A DNA stretch of 53,724 nt from Zopfochytrium polystomum. Taxonomy: Eukaryota > Chytridiomycota > Chytridiomycetes > Chytridiales > Chytridiaceae. The translations under genes and the position numbers were made by a program. Below are positions 10,991 through 21,864 of the stretch, in pieces. Location of the stretch: the NCBI GenBank assembly GCA_025765615.1, contig JAIVFJ010000376.1, positions 1 to 53,724 of the forward strand, in the 5' to 3' direction. A model generated the notes under the pieces. It ran no database searches. It saw nothing but the letters and a program-made list of their open reading frames with translations, and had not been told where the DNA came from. Numbering within the stretch: the stretch's first letter is position 1; every line of letters begins with the position of its first letter.

Positions 10991-12019
10991 ATGCCACCGC
11001 CGCCGCGGCTGCGCCCCGAGCACTTCCTATCGCTGCGGCTCAACGCCCGCCAAGGTGCCGGCGTTCGAGCAGTTCAGGGGCCACGTCGCGAGTGCCCACC
11101 CCGAGCTGCTCGCCCACGTCATTCCCGCTGCGCAGGTCTGAGGGAACGGCCCAGGAGATGGGGGCTTTGTTACAAAGCCTCCCCCCACCTACGCGCATTC
11201 ACTGAACCCATCCCCCCTGCAGATTCACTTGACTCTCTTCGTAAGCGCGTACGGGGGCCAAGAAACGCCCGTCCTTTTCGCTTTGCGCGTTGATGCTTTC
11301 CTGACCGCGGGATCGGCCGATAGGTTGTTCGCATGACCAAGCAAAACGAAACAGACATGCTTTCCACGTTCCATTCCACAAAGGAGGTATGTCGCGAAGC
11401 TACCCCACCGAGTGATAAAGCCAAACACTCACGTAATTTTTTTTTTTTTTGCGCTCCGAAAAACGCAGATCATATCCACCCTGCTCAAATCTCCGCTCAC
11501 CCTGCACCTCCGCGGCGTCGGTACGTTCGCCAACGGCCGCGTCGTCTGGACCTCGCCCAAAGACGGCCCAGACTCGGAGGGCTCGGTCGCGACGCTGAAG
11601 GCACTCGCGCGTGCCATGCATTCGCTGTTTCGGTCCAGAGGCCTCGTCGACGACGACACCGCCGCCAAAGCTGAGTTTGAGTACACACCACACGTGACCC
11701 TTATGAAGGTGAAACCGCGGGACGAGGAGCGGAGGGAGCCGCCGCGGTGGGGGAAGAGCAAGTGGAACCGCCCGTCGAGGTCCGCAGGCGACGTCAGGGT
11801 GATTCCGCCGCAGGTGTTTCTTCCGTTTGTGGGTGAGTAAAAAGGTTTCCACCCAACAACAGCAAAGGAGCTCCCGGTGAGGGAACTGACGCGAATCCCC
11901 GTGTACTCTGCCCAGAAACCGATTTTGGTTGGCACGTCATCGACAAGCTTGACTTTCTGGAGATGGCAAAGGACGAGAACGGGCATTACCCCGTCGTTGC
12001 AACGGTCGACATTCCTTGA
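10991..12019 (+). CDS. AKAP7-like 2H phosphoesterase-family protein, five exons
   Basis: Exons: 10991-11135, 11223-11240, 11324-11386, 11469-11832 and 11916-12019, all with GT-AG introns of about 80-90 bp. The encoded protein follows the AKAP7 NLS domain (2H phosphoesterase fold). It has N-terminal RPEHFLSLRLN, an FEQFRGHVA helix, HLTLF (first H-x-T-x motif, split between exons 2 and 3), LHLRGVGTFANGRVVW, YTPHVTLMKV (second H-x-T-x motif) and the final strand region ending in VVATVDIP. Both catalytic-type His-x-Thr motifs are present, so hydrolysis or ligation of 2',3'-cyclic-type phosphates is possible, though many eukaryotic members are uncharacterised. Exon 1 needs a one-base shift near 11048 (RLNARQ versus AKVPAFEQF), like several other genes here. 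About 230 residues, usual for the family. Confidence 0.75.
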
Positions 12020-12059
12020 TTTCTTTTTCAAGAGACAACTGGGTCTGTGCCACATCACT

Positions 12060-12705
12060 TGTCACCCAAAGATCGGCGTGTTCTTGCTTGCTTTAACCCT
12101 TTTTGCGCAAAGGAAAGTCAGGGAGCACGCCTTCGGAAACTTGTAAACCTGGTTGGACGGAGCGTACGTCCCACTGTTATAGCAAAAACATAAGCTTGTG
12201 AACATTATTACACTGGGTCGCGCAGCTCCTGGCCAGTGGATGTATTCCAAATCCGAACTGTTCATATTCCGACCTCCAGACACTATGAACTGCCGATTGG
12301 GGCTGAATGCTGCACAGTAGACATTTTTGTCAGAGTGTCCTTCCGCTTGTGCATCTCTTAGCCAGTGAATGCATTTCCAAATCCTGCTAGTGTGGTCAGA
12401 ACTTCCAGGTGCAACAAACTGCAGCACTGAATGCTGCAGGGTTGACAGTTTCAGAGTGTCCTTCCAGCTTGTGCATCTCCTGGCCAGTAGATGCATTCCA
12501 AATCCTGATAGTTTTGTCAAAACTTCCAGACAACAAGCTGTCCATCAGGACTCAATGATGCAGAGCAAACGTCACGAGAATGTCCTTCCAGCTTACAGTG
12601 TGTTGCAGTTGCAGTGTAGAAGGCGACGTCGTGAGTGGAGGCGGCGTCGCAAGAAGGTTGATGGGTCGATGTCAGGAAGAGGGCAGGACAGGACAAGGCA
12701 GACAA
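12060..12705 (-). pseudogene. Decayed WD40-repeat gene with intact-looking promoter
   Basis: The minus-strand ATG at 12705 opens a 62-codon frame containing LEGHSRDVCSASLSPDGQLV, a WD40 blade start. Small deletions then break the frame. The blades can still be traced as D-K-T-I-R-I-W-N-A-like segments, GHSDKNVYCAAFSPNRQFIV and a terminal blade near 12210-12300. The pattern (GHS.xV.sA.FSPDGq.vvSGS.DkT.riWna.TGqe) matches the short-blade WD40 arrays of fungal NACHT/STAND (NLR-like) proteins. The last frame ends at about 12062. A TATA box and heat-shock elements sit just upstream (see separate entries). No intact product is possible from this sequence. Confidence 0.7.
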
Positions 12706-12778
12706 GGAACTGAGAGGAGTGATGATTGTATTGGAAACAATAATTCACTTGAGGGATGGGACAGGTCCCCCATCCCCC

Positions 12779-12785
12779 TTTTATA
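12779..12785 (-). promoter_or_regulatory. TATA box for the WD40 pseudogene
   Basis: The reverse complement reads GGTATAAAAGGG, a textbook TATA box. It lies about 75 bp upstream of the minus-strand ATG at 12705, leaving room for a start site about 30 bp downstream of TATA. Confidence 0.6.
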
Positions 12786-12817
12786 CCTTTTGAGAGTCTT
12801 CCTTATCAAGACTCAAA

Positions 12818-12961
12818 GAAAGTTCCAGAAAGAGCAATTAGTAATACAATGATACCAATTATACCAGACAACAAGACAAGTCAGGAAAGCAAAGAAGGTT
12901 CCAGAAGGTTCCCCAAGGTTCCATGAAGGAATGTTCTAGAAGGTTCCAGAGGTTTCCAGAG
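12818..12961 (-). promoter_or_regulatory. Heat-shock element (HSF-binding) array
   Basis: A perfect three-unit element GAAnnTTCnnGAA lies at 12818-12830, 33 bp upstream of the TATA box. A longer array follows with GAA/TTC units at 5-bp spacing: 12894, 12899, 12904, 12909, then 12919, 12929, 12934, 12939, 12944, and near-matches at 12949, 12954 and 12959. This alternating 5-bp periodicity is the known binding pattern of trimeric HSF. Binding itself is inferred. Confidence 0.65.
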
Positions 12962-13224
12962 GGTGATTCATAACAGTCGAGGAACCGAGGCTTGAATTGA
13001 GAACGTGTACAAGGGAGTGAGTGTAGCAAGCGACCAAGGGCAAGTGGGTAAAAAGAGCTTGTTTTAGACAGGGACTGACAAATTGGAGTGAGAGTGTTTT
13101 TTTTGAAAACTCTGCCCAATTTATACTCCTGCAGGGAGGTTGACCAGATTTCCTGTTTTGCCTGTCTGAACAAGTTGCAAACCGCAACAGACAGGACTTT
13201 GCTCTGGGGAGGTGTTGTAAACCC

Positions 13225-13465
13225 CTTCCCATAGAGGGAGGGTGATTTGAAATATTCAGAGCATTTCAAATCAACCAAGCTCGGTGTGGAGCCCTGTGTG
13301 CAAGCAACTGGTCTCCCCACAGAGAGAGGGGAAAATGATTTGAAATCTTCAGGAGCATTTCAAATCAACCAAGGTCTGTCCAGAGGTCTGTGTGCAGTGA
13401 CCAGTCTTCCCACAGAGGAAAGATGATTTGAAATCATCAGGGGCATTTCAAATCAACCAGTCCCT
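13225..13465. repeat. Three ~90 bp tandem repeats, each with a palindrome
   Basis: Each unit contains GATTTGAAAT followed 9-11 bp later by its inverse ATTTCAAATC, at 13244/13263, 13337/13357 and 13424/13445. The spacings are 93 and 87 bp. The units share CTGTGTGCA and CCACAGAG flanks. Each inverted pair could form a 10-bp stem. Confidence 0.8.
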
Positions 13466-13729
13466 GGTTCAACATTGGTTCAGACAACAGTCAGCTGACC
13501 TGGAGTTGAGGTGAGCTGCCCTGGTTCAACATTTTTCTGAACCCATTCAGTGTGATTCTAATCGCATTGTCCTCGCCGGCGAAGCCTAGGAAAGCAAAGC
13601 TAGAATCACCGCCGTTCTTTTCGTTGGATTCAGATTAGGCCTTTCAGCTTACCTGACTTAGCGCAAGTCGCATCAGTGGCGGCGACGAGGTCGCCGTCGA
13701 CATAGGAAGCTGGCTTCCAAGGCTCAAAT

Positions 13730-13860
13730 CTCAACACAGTGGATGCATTCCAAATCCTGGCCGTTTTCCGTTTTGTCAGTACTTCCAGACACAACAAACT
13801 GCCCATCAGGACTGAACGCTGCAGAGTAGACAGAGCCAGAGTGCCCTCAAGGACATTTGT
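13730..13860 (-). pseudogene. Further WD40 blade remnant
   Basis: The minus strand again shows the WD40 blade pattern: a serine-rich FSPDGQFVVSGS-like segment and a QDLECIH-like end equivalent to the blades at 12200-12600. It is separated from them by the repeat and promoter segment. It is too short and broken to be functional. Confidence 0.45.
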
Positions 13861-14127
13861 TCAAGCATGCAAGGCTGTAGGCTGCCCTTTCAACACTTTT
13901 TGGCATGACAAATAAGCTGGCACCTTTCTGACAAACGTCGTGTAAAACTCAGAGCGACTTGGAGCGAAGGGCACAGCTGTGAATAAACGTGCAAAGTAGA
14001 TGCCTTGAGGGGAATTAGAAACGTTTTCAGCATATCTTCCAGCAGAGAATGCAGTGGTAGGATCCGAGAGACTGGAAGCTGGTTTTGAAATTGGTCATGG
14101 CCAGAATCACCAAGTCAAGTGAGTCTA

Positions 14128-14625
14128 CTAACTGCAGGCTTCAAGGTAGTGTTGTCCATGATTTTCAAAGAAGTGTTGCACTTCAGCCAGGAGATTTTCT
14201 GATGCAGTGTTGGTAGAGGAGACAGGGTTTGGTGCATGCTTGGACAGTGAATGGCGGGAAAAAAAGTTTGCTTGGGAGAATCTCTGCTGATATCGTGATG
14301 GGTCCATCAAGTAATCCTTCACTTGTGGAACATCCTCACTTTCTTGGTGGATCCATCAAGCACAAGGAATTGATCAAGCATGTGTATGCATCTCTTCACA
14401 TATTCACTGTTCTCCTTGTCCAGCAGCGACACGATTCCTGCTGCGGTCAGAGGTTCATAAGCAAGAACAATGATTGCCAGCGCAGAATGAAGAAGGGACT
14501 CCAAGCCATCCAACTTTACGGAGTCGAGAATGCCAGCAAAGATTCTGTCATACATTTTATCAATGCTCCCATTCAACTTGTCCCCCTCTGGAAGGTTTGG
14601 AGGGGCAGGCAGATAGAGAGATCAT
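14128..14625 (-). pseudogene. NACHT/STAND NTPase C-terminal (winged-helix) remnant
   Basis: The minus strand reads LPEGDKLNGSIDKMYDRIF, then a 60-residue helical segment with LHSALAIIVLAYEPLTAAGI and LLDKENSEYVKRCIHMLDQF. A one-base frame change near 14320 leads to a second open segment beginning KDYLMDPSRY. In fungal NACHT-WD40 proteins the winged-helix region after the ATPase has the same order: a LDxLYxxIL helix, IVLLxEPLSxxxIxxLL, then HxSFxDFLxxxxR. The ATPase motifs themselves (Walker A and B) are absent from the window. With the WD40 pieces at 12.1-13.9 kb in the same orientation, this looks like one decayed NLR-like gene or two overlapping copies. Confidence 0.6.
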
Positions 14626-14805
14626 TAGTGTTCGCTTTAGGGGCTGTAGGAACAACGGCTGGAACAATTGCAGAAAGCCGAGAAGAGAAGGCAGGTTTGT
14701 GCTATAATCGGTCATAAGTTCCCACAATACTGCATCGCTGTCAAAATGGGGGCCGGCGCGGGGGGAACAAAAAGCTCAATGGCACCCTCTTTACTTTCTC
14801 AATTG

Positions 14806-17800
14806 TTACAAGCCGGGTACCACAAGAACACGCTCAAGCAATGCGCGCAGCGACTCTTTCGTAACGGCCTCGTGCCACTCGGTCAAAAACGGAGACGGCG
14901 TGGGCGGTGTGGTAGCAGCTGTCGAGGTGCTATTGGTGATGGAGGAGAAGAGGGTCGACGGGGTTGGCGACGACTCCCGGTTGCCTGGAACTCCGCCGCG
15001 ACTCCCTCGACTCACGCTTCGCGCTTTCCCACACGTGCAGGGAGGTTGGAAGAGGAGGAACGGGGTTCGTTGGTTTTGTTGGAACGTCGCCGTCCGATTG
15101 TGATTCTGGCAAAGCGATGACGGGACACGGCGGATCCTGTTGCCGCGACCAATCGACGGCAGACTAATACGAGAAGCACACGGAATGTTTGGAAAGAATG
15201 GTCGTAGAGGGAAGCGAGACACACATGACGATAGACATTAGAGGATTTGAAGCGGGAGCGTCGAGGGTGTATACTTACCGTGAATTGGGTCGACTCCCTC
15301 GGAACTTCGATGAATACCGCTCTAGGCGTCGTCTTTGACGCTGCGCAGGTTTCAACCAACGCAACAAAATCGCTCCCCTCAATGACTTCTACCGACATTA
15401 AATGAAGCAAGTCCGCGACAGCAGACTGCCTGCCCGCCGGAGACGTCAAAACAATCACTACCGGCGGCCGCGCGCGCACTGCAATTCCGTCATTTCCCAC
15501 CGCAGTCGTCGCCGCGGTCGCAATCGTAGCGGTCGGCCCGCAGTGTCCCGTTGGACGAAAACCCGGTGCGCGAGCCGCCACCGAGCTTCGAGGCGACGAC
15601 GGCGACCACCCGGGCTCGAGAAATGAGAACTTGCTCACCGGGCGACCCGCGCCGGCAACCCCCGCACCGGCACCGAGCTGAGCAGATCCCGCCACTAAGG
15701 GACTACCACCCACCGGCGGTGTCGTCGCAGCGCTGTTTGTTCGCATCACGGCAGGACCGCCACCGCTCCACGCGCTGCGGTGAAAATTGCGCGGTAGCGA
15801 CGCCGCGGGGTGGCCCGCCCTGCCGCCGCCGCCGCCGCCGCTGCCGCCGCTGCGGTATCCCGCGGCGGGCATCGCGACCGCGTACTTGATGCACAGCTCC
15901 AGGACGGTGCGCCGCGATAGCGGCTTGAAGAGCACGCCCGTGATGCTCGAGCGCAGGTCGCCTGAGGCCTCGGTTCCAGCCGCGTCGTCGGTCAGCACGA
16001 ACACTGGCAGGTCGGCATTGTTTGCGCGAATCCGGATGGCCGTCTCCCGCCTTTGTGTCGGGAAGTTTTCAGCCAGGGGTTGGGGATTCGCCGGCGGGAC
16101 GAGTGAGAAGGTGTGGATAGAAGCTGGAAGTTAAGGGAGGGTGGGATGAGGCGCTTGGGACAGACTTACCCTTGGATGGTGCCCCGAAGCCCCCAATCGA
16201 CAAACACCATCCCAAACGCCCGTCCCGCGCAGTGCCGCACGGCCTCCATACCGTCCGCGACCCTCGACGACCTCATACCCGACGCCGCACGTCTCGACCA
16301 GCCGCCGCGTCGCCGCCCGGTTCGTCGCGTCGTGGTCGACTACCAGCACCGCGGCCGTCCCGCTCCCGCCGCTCGCGCTGCTGCTCCGCCCGTGGACGCC
16401 GGTGGCCGCCGCAGATCGTGTGCGCGCAGAGTACTGCCGCGCGGCGGAGGCGGCGGTGGTGGCGGCAGCAGTGTGCTGGCGGTGGGGCGCCGAGGCCGGC
16501 GAGGAACGGTGACGCGTCGGCAGTGTTGTGCTGGCCGGGGGAGCGAGGGAGGTGGTCAAGCCGTGCACCGGCTGCGACGGCGGAGCCACGACGCCGTGTG
16601 ACTCTGGCGTCGTCGTCTCCTTGGTTGGGTCGTGCTCGCCGGTGCGCGTATGTGGTTTGGGCTCCGATGGGCGGGGTGCCCAGGTTTTGATGACATGCAC
16701 CAAGACGGACTTTGTAATGGGCCGTGACATGAAACCGGTGGCGCCGCGCTGCTCCAGATTCAAGCTTTCCTCGGGTCTGAGTGGGTTTGCGATGACCACG
16801 ACGATCGGGCAAGCCCATTGGTATTTACATTTGCTCAGCATATCCTGATCGTTTGGTAAGGAGAAGCAAACACAAGTTGACTGAGAAAAGCCGGTGACGA
16901 CGGACAAAGAGTGACTTCTAAAACACTGGGCTCGTACCTCTCCTTTGAATTGACATGCCGCGTAGTCGATAAGAATAACATCACAATGAACAATGTTGAA
17001 TAGAACCATCGCCTCCTCTCCATCCTTTGCATCATGTACGGTTATAGTCGTGCTCAAAACCTTGAGCATTTTGGCAACAAGCTGACGGCTCACTGCTGAC
17101 TCGTCAATGAGAAGAACGCTCGCCGTGGACGGCCGCACGAGCTCGCTGCTGGAAAAGTGGCTAGACCGACCGTTTTGCTGCCGTTGGCCCGTCGAAATTG
17201 TCTGCCGCAGCTTTGCTTCCGTTTGAGGAGCGCCGGCAAACGTCGAGCGGGCTCACTTCGAGCCGTCTCGGCGACTCGCTTGTATTCAAGATCGATATTG
17301 TAGACCTCCGAGACGGCGGCGAGCGCAATGCCATGAGCTGCTCGTCTTCGCTGGTCGAGGGCGACTCTTCTATGTCCATTGGTTCGGCGGCCGCGGCGAC
17401 CGGAACAAAGAGCTCCATTTGAACAGACCTGCCTTCAACTTTGTGCTCGATTCGACCGGACATCAGCTTAACGAGCGCGTCTGCCACTGCCAGTTCGAGA
17501 CCTGTCGTCGGTACCTCTGCCGAAAGATCGGGGGTCCAGAGCGTACGGGGTGGAAGTAAGCTGGGACTTTTGGAATTGTGCCGATTCCACGTGCACTGTT
17601 ATACGTAAACCGGGGGAATCTGTTCCGCCTTCGTGCCGTATGTGACACCTTGCCTTCGTGCCCCGTATCAGCGATCTTAATGAATTTAAAGATGATGAGA
17701 GACTCAAGTCAATTCCTCGTAGAGGAGGCCCCCCTTACGAAGAAAAACGAACCTTCAGGCAAACCTGCACCACGGATGTCCACACTTTCCTCAAAGCACT

Positions 17801-19342
17801 CGGATCAAAAGCGCCGACGATGCCTCCGGGAGGAAGGGAGACGTACACGAACTCGACTCCCTTGGCGAGGAATCTCTCTCTCGTGCTTTCGAGCATGACG
17901 TTGACCAAAACTCGAAGATCCACAGTTTGCAGTGTCAGATTGAGCTGTTCCCTTTCCGACTGCCAAAGGTACGCCACGTCCTCTGCAGCGCGGAGCAGAG
18001 TGCTTGAGCTTTCGCCCACTGTCCAGGTTCGCTTTGGAAAACTCCTTGACGAGCCTGATCGCGTACTGGTCTCTGGACAGCGGGGCTGGAGGAACTGGCG
18101 GCTCCAAGTCTGCCGTATTCACAACCACGCTGCGGCTGGGCACTTCGAGCACCACCTTACCGTCGCCCTGTTTCTCCTCATGCTCTTTCGTCACGGGCGG
18201 TGGTGGCCCGGAAGCCAGCAGCAAGAGTATCGCCACGAAGACAAGCGCGTGGACGTGAAGGGCCTGGACTACGTCCGTCGCGTAGTGGCCACCCAAATTG
18301 GCCGCGCCAGCGGGACGGGCCCAGCCCACGTTCGCCACAAGCCCCACGATCCCCGCCACAGCAGCGCCACTCCAACCCCCCGCGACCCCCGCGACCACCA
18401 TCCCCGCGGCGACAGCGTACTCCCCCAGCAACCCCGATCCGCGCACCGCGGCGGCCGCCAGGGCGCCGCAGACGATGACGCTCCGCCGCCCCAGCTGCCA
18501 CGTGGACCCAGGCGGCGGGCCGACGCGCGAGCTTGACCGCCGCGGTCATGGCGGCCGCCGCAAAGCTCGTGTGGTCGCCGGGTTGGTCGGCCGCCGCTGC
18601 GCCGGCGGCTTTCGCGGCGTAGAGGCAGGCTAGGGAAAAGTAAAAGGCGGCGAGGCCACCTGCAAAGTCTCCGGACCGCATCTGCCAGCACTCCGTCGGG
18701 TTCCTCCGTGGCGGGAGCCGCAGCCCACGCGGCGCGGACTTGCGCTCTCACCAACGAGCCGGCGATGGCGGAGACGGCGAAGGCGAGCGCGACGGCGAGC
18801 CGGCCGATCGCGCTGTTGGGGGCGGGGAAGGTCGCGTCCTGGGCAGCATCGGAGTCGACATTGATGGCGGCGGGGGGTGGCGCTGCGCTGGGCGGCTAGT
18901 GTTGTAGTGAGAGGGAAATAGGAGGTGGAGCGGGAGGGTGGCGGCGGTGGCAGCTACGATCGCGCCTTCGGCGAGGTGGATAGCCGAGATGGCGGCGTCG
19001 GCGGGGGGCGGAGCTGGCAGCCAGCCACGCTGGGCTTGAGTCATGGGCGCTGTGGAGTTGCGCGACAAGTTGACCCACAAACAGGGCGACGGGGATAAAG
19101 AGGAGTTCCAGGCCGCGCGCTTCGGCGGTGAGGTTGCGGCCGCGGCTGCTGCTGTCGGTGCTAAAATTGACGGCGAGGACGGTGAGGACGGCCGCGTTGA
19201 GGCCCGTCGCGAGGCCCGAGAGGCCGAGGGCAAACGCCGCTCTTGCGGCAGCATAGGCTAACGCCGTGCAGCTCACCGCGGCTATGGCGACGCGCGCCCC
19301 ACAACGTCTGGCGCTCTTCGCGTCCGCTTCCGCGCCGAGCAT
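14806..19342 (-). CDS. Membrane hybrid histidine kinase-like protein with degenerate kinase core and three receiver-like domains
   Basis: Reads from the ATG at 19342 to TGA at 14808-14806, in several exons. The N-terminus (19342-18200) has about six to eight hydrophobic helices. A dimerisation-like helical region follows (about 18090-17770: DQYAIRLVKEFSK, ESSSTLLRAAEDV, DLRVLVNVMLE), then an ATPase-like region (17700-17400) ending GLELAVADALVKLMSG. Receiver 1 (17138-16690) has LIDES and VILIDY but Ile and Arg where the conserved Thr and Lys should be. Receiver 2 (16380-15870) keeps VFVDWGL, VFVLTDD and LFKPL. Receiver-like 3 (about 15480-15285) has FIEVP, Glu replacing Asp. The expected H-box His and the N-box Asn are not visible. 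The frame changes by one base near 18016 and 16265, so exon joins are approximate. A signalling role is likely; kinase activity is doubtful. Confidence 0.65.
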
Positions 19343-20472
19343 GAATTATTATGACGATGACTGCAGAGCTACCCACAACGCGCGTCGATAGTAGTCCCCT
19401 TCCTTTTTATGCGGAAATATTTTTGACATTTATCGAACGGCCTTCGTAACAAACGTAAACCGCACACGATGCTGGCGATCCCTACGCCGCCCAATCAGGA
19501 ACGATCGACCATCGGAATGGTCACGCAGAACGCAGTCATCGCACGAGGTGTGACGCAGAGAAATCGTGAGTGACGCGAGTACGCGAGAAAAAACGGGCGG
19601 GAACAGCTTTGACAGGCGCGCGCAGCGCGTCTAATAATTTTCGCGGGTTGACGGAACGCGAAAAAATTATTCTTCTTTACCACCATTTTTGTTGCTTTCG
19701 CCTGGAAAGGTTCAGAGCGACGGAATAACGCGACAAAGAGCCGAGACTCCCGTGAGCGGCGGGCTTGACGTGTGCGAATCGCATTGATCCCGCAGCAACG
19801 CCCGACCTCCGATCCGTTGGGGGGGTCCGCACTGCGCCTTCGAGACTGCTCCCTCTGCTTCCAAACAGAAACTCGTTCGAGGTTCGGGGAGGGGCAGGGT
19901 GTTGTGTGCTGCACCGGCGCCGTCAAAGCTACCAGCACGCACAGTTCCAGCAATCGACCGAACTTCCTTCCAAACGGTTCGATCGAATTTTGCTTTGGTG
20001 CTCAACGCCCAGTTAATTGCATCCTGGGGCACAAACAGCATAGTCGAGAGGGCCTGTATTTGGAAATGGCTCGATCGTTTTTCTGGTAATTCAGTTCCCC
20101 GCTAATAGTTTTATTTTTATTTTTCGGAAGAGCCTCTTCCGACAACGCTATCTTTCACACAGTCACAAGACGGCGCTTTTTCGACGAACTGGATTTGAGT
20201 TGGACGCACGCGGTGCTGATGGGTCTTGCAAAGATTCCTTTAATAGAGTTTATCGTGTGGAGTAGGATAAGAAAAGTTAAGTCCAAATTCAGTTCGATAT
20301 ACACTACCTGCAGGAAGTCAGCAACTCGGCCCTTTCAGCGATGCCTCGCTATCTGTTACTTTGTGCCTTACATCATTTGCTTTGGATAGACGCTTAAACA
20401 CCGCTTTCGCCTTTTCGTAGAGTTCCACCACAGTCAGCCGCTCGTCGTCTGCGTCAAAGCAAAACATCGGCC
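19343..20472. other. Intergenic between histidine kinase and GTPase
   Basis: Contains an ORF of 109 codons on the minus strand (19712-20041, beginning MLFVPQDAINWALSTKAKF) that is somewhat protein-like but unrecognised. No splice context or motif supports it. Confidence 0.3.
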
Positions 20473-21631
20473 TTAGACCGTCTCGCTGCGGGCAGCCTTC
20501 TCAATACGCCTCTTGACTATCCCTTTGCAAATTTGTATGACAGTGATGCCGACGACCAAAGTGAGCACGCCGCCGACGCCGATCTCGATGTATATACCAG
20601 CGGCCGTGCCGACGACTGGGATCGACTTTAAGAGTGATGCGCCGCCGAGGCTGATGAGGGAGACCCGCTAGCAAGGTCGCAAGGAGCATTTCCAAGCTTT
20701 TGAAGACGTCGCTTTGTGGCGGAGAGGACGAAGACGCCCACGACGGAGGTGACGATTCCGAGCTGGGCCGGTACCAGGAAGCGCCAGGTCTGCAAAAGGG
20801 ATAGGACAAGCTCCGATGATGCCTGCGCATACAGTCTCTCCGACTGACGATCATCCTTGCTGCAAATATCTTTGAGTCAAGGTCTATAAGCTGCACACGG
20901 CGGTATCGTTGTCCTATTTTTTGTTTTACGTGTCAAAGCACGCACGGATTAACACTTTCGGAACTTCCGTTCCCTTCACCGTCTCCCTTTCTCAAATGCT
21001 CGTACGAAGTTTCTTCATCGGTTTTCGAAAGCAGCTTCTCAACACACTGATTCACTTGATCCAGGGCCCTCGGCAGCGACATTGTATCCTCGATCTTCAC
21101 ATCCAAATTGAAGCAGTCGCACTTCTCGTTGACGAAGTTGACGAGAACGGGAACTTTCATCTTTGCCAGACCCTTGAAAAGGCAGCAGAAAGGTAATCCA
21201 TGTCGAAGATATTGAGAACGAAAGTAAGCCGAAGTCTCACCAAATCGATACACTCCGCTATGCACCCACCTGTATCGCCCCGGCAATCCTCCTCCATCAC
21301 TCGGTCGACAAAGTACCACACCATATCAAACTTGAGGCGCTCATCCACGACCTCTTGCCCTTTTCGTCGACGATGCACTGTCTCCGACCACCAACAGCGG
21401 CCGGGTCCACGAGCGCCAGAAGCCTGTCAACGTTCAAGTCGAAGCGTGACGGGCAGTGGTGTTTTGCGGCGGTCGTGAAGCCGACGGTGTCGAGGACTCT
21501 GACGTGGGGAGTCGGTGTGGAGGGTGGCGCGGTCGGTGATGGGCCCGCCGGCGCCGGCGCGTGCGAGCGGGAGGCCGAACACGTTGTTGACGAGGGTGGA
21601 CTTGCCGCGGCGAGGACTATTGTGAAGCGGT

Positions 21632-21662
<31 letters not shown>

Positions 21663-21698
21663 CCAGGCGGCACTCTGGGCAGCAGAGAGGCGGGACAC
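20473..21698 (-). CDS. P-loop GTPase with C-terminal transmembrane helices
   Basis: Minus strand. An Ala run is followed by FTIVL and GKSTLVNNVFGLPLARAG (Walker A/G1 plus switch region), then VRVLDTVGF (G3, D-x-x-G). A helical stretch follows, then VPVLVNFVNEKCD (G4-like, in the position of N/TKxD). The last part has LVPAQLGIVTSVVGVFVL and GGASLLKSIPVVGTAAGIYI, then a second hydrophobic helix and a basic end (GIVKRRIEKAARS) with TAA at 20475-20473. This order (Era-like G domain, then paired hydrophobic helices near the C-terminus) suggests a membrane-associated TRAFAC GTPase. Frame changes of about one base occur near the Walker A motif, at about 21185 and at 20665. A GCC repeat (21628-21655 region) sits just before the P-loop. 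Exact exons are not resolved. Confidence 0.55.
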
Positions 21699-21864
21699 TG
21701 CTTGCTCCTCAAGAGGGTGGGAGGGTGGGTGGGTTGCTGCATGGTGGGAAGTGGGGAGTGGGAAGTGGGAAGTGGGAAGTGGGAGATGATTGCAGTGCCC
21801 GACAGTGCCAGACAGACAGTGCCCGAAGCGTGAAGAAAACTGTCAGCCAGCCACACAACTGAAA

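Noticed and set aside
13225..13465. CRISPR array
   Set aside because: Only three units, with ~90 bp spacing and diverged repeats, in a eukaryotic context.
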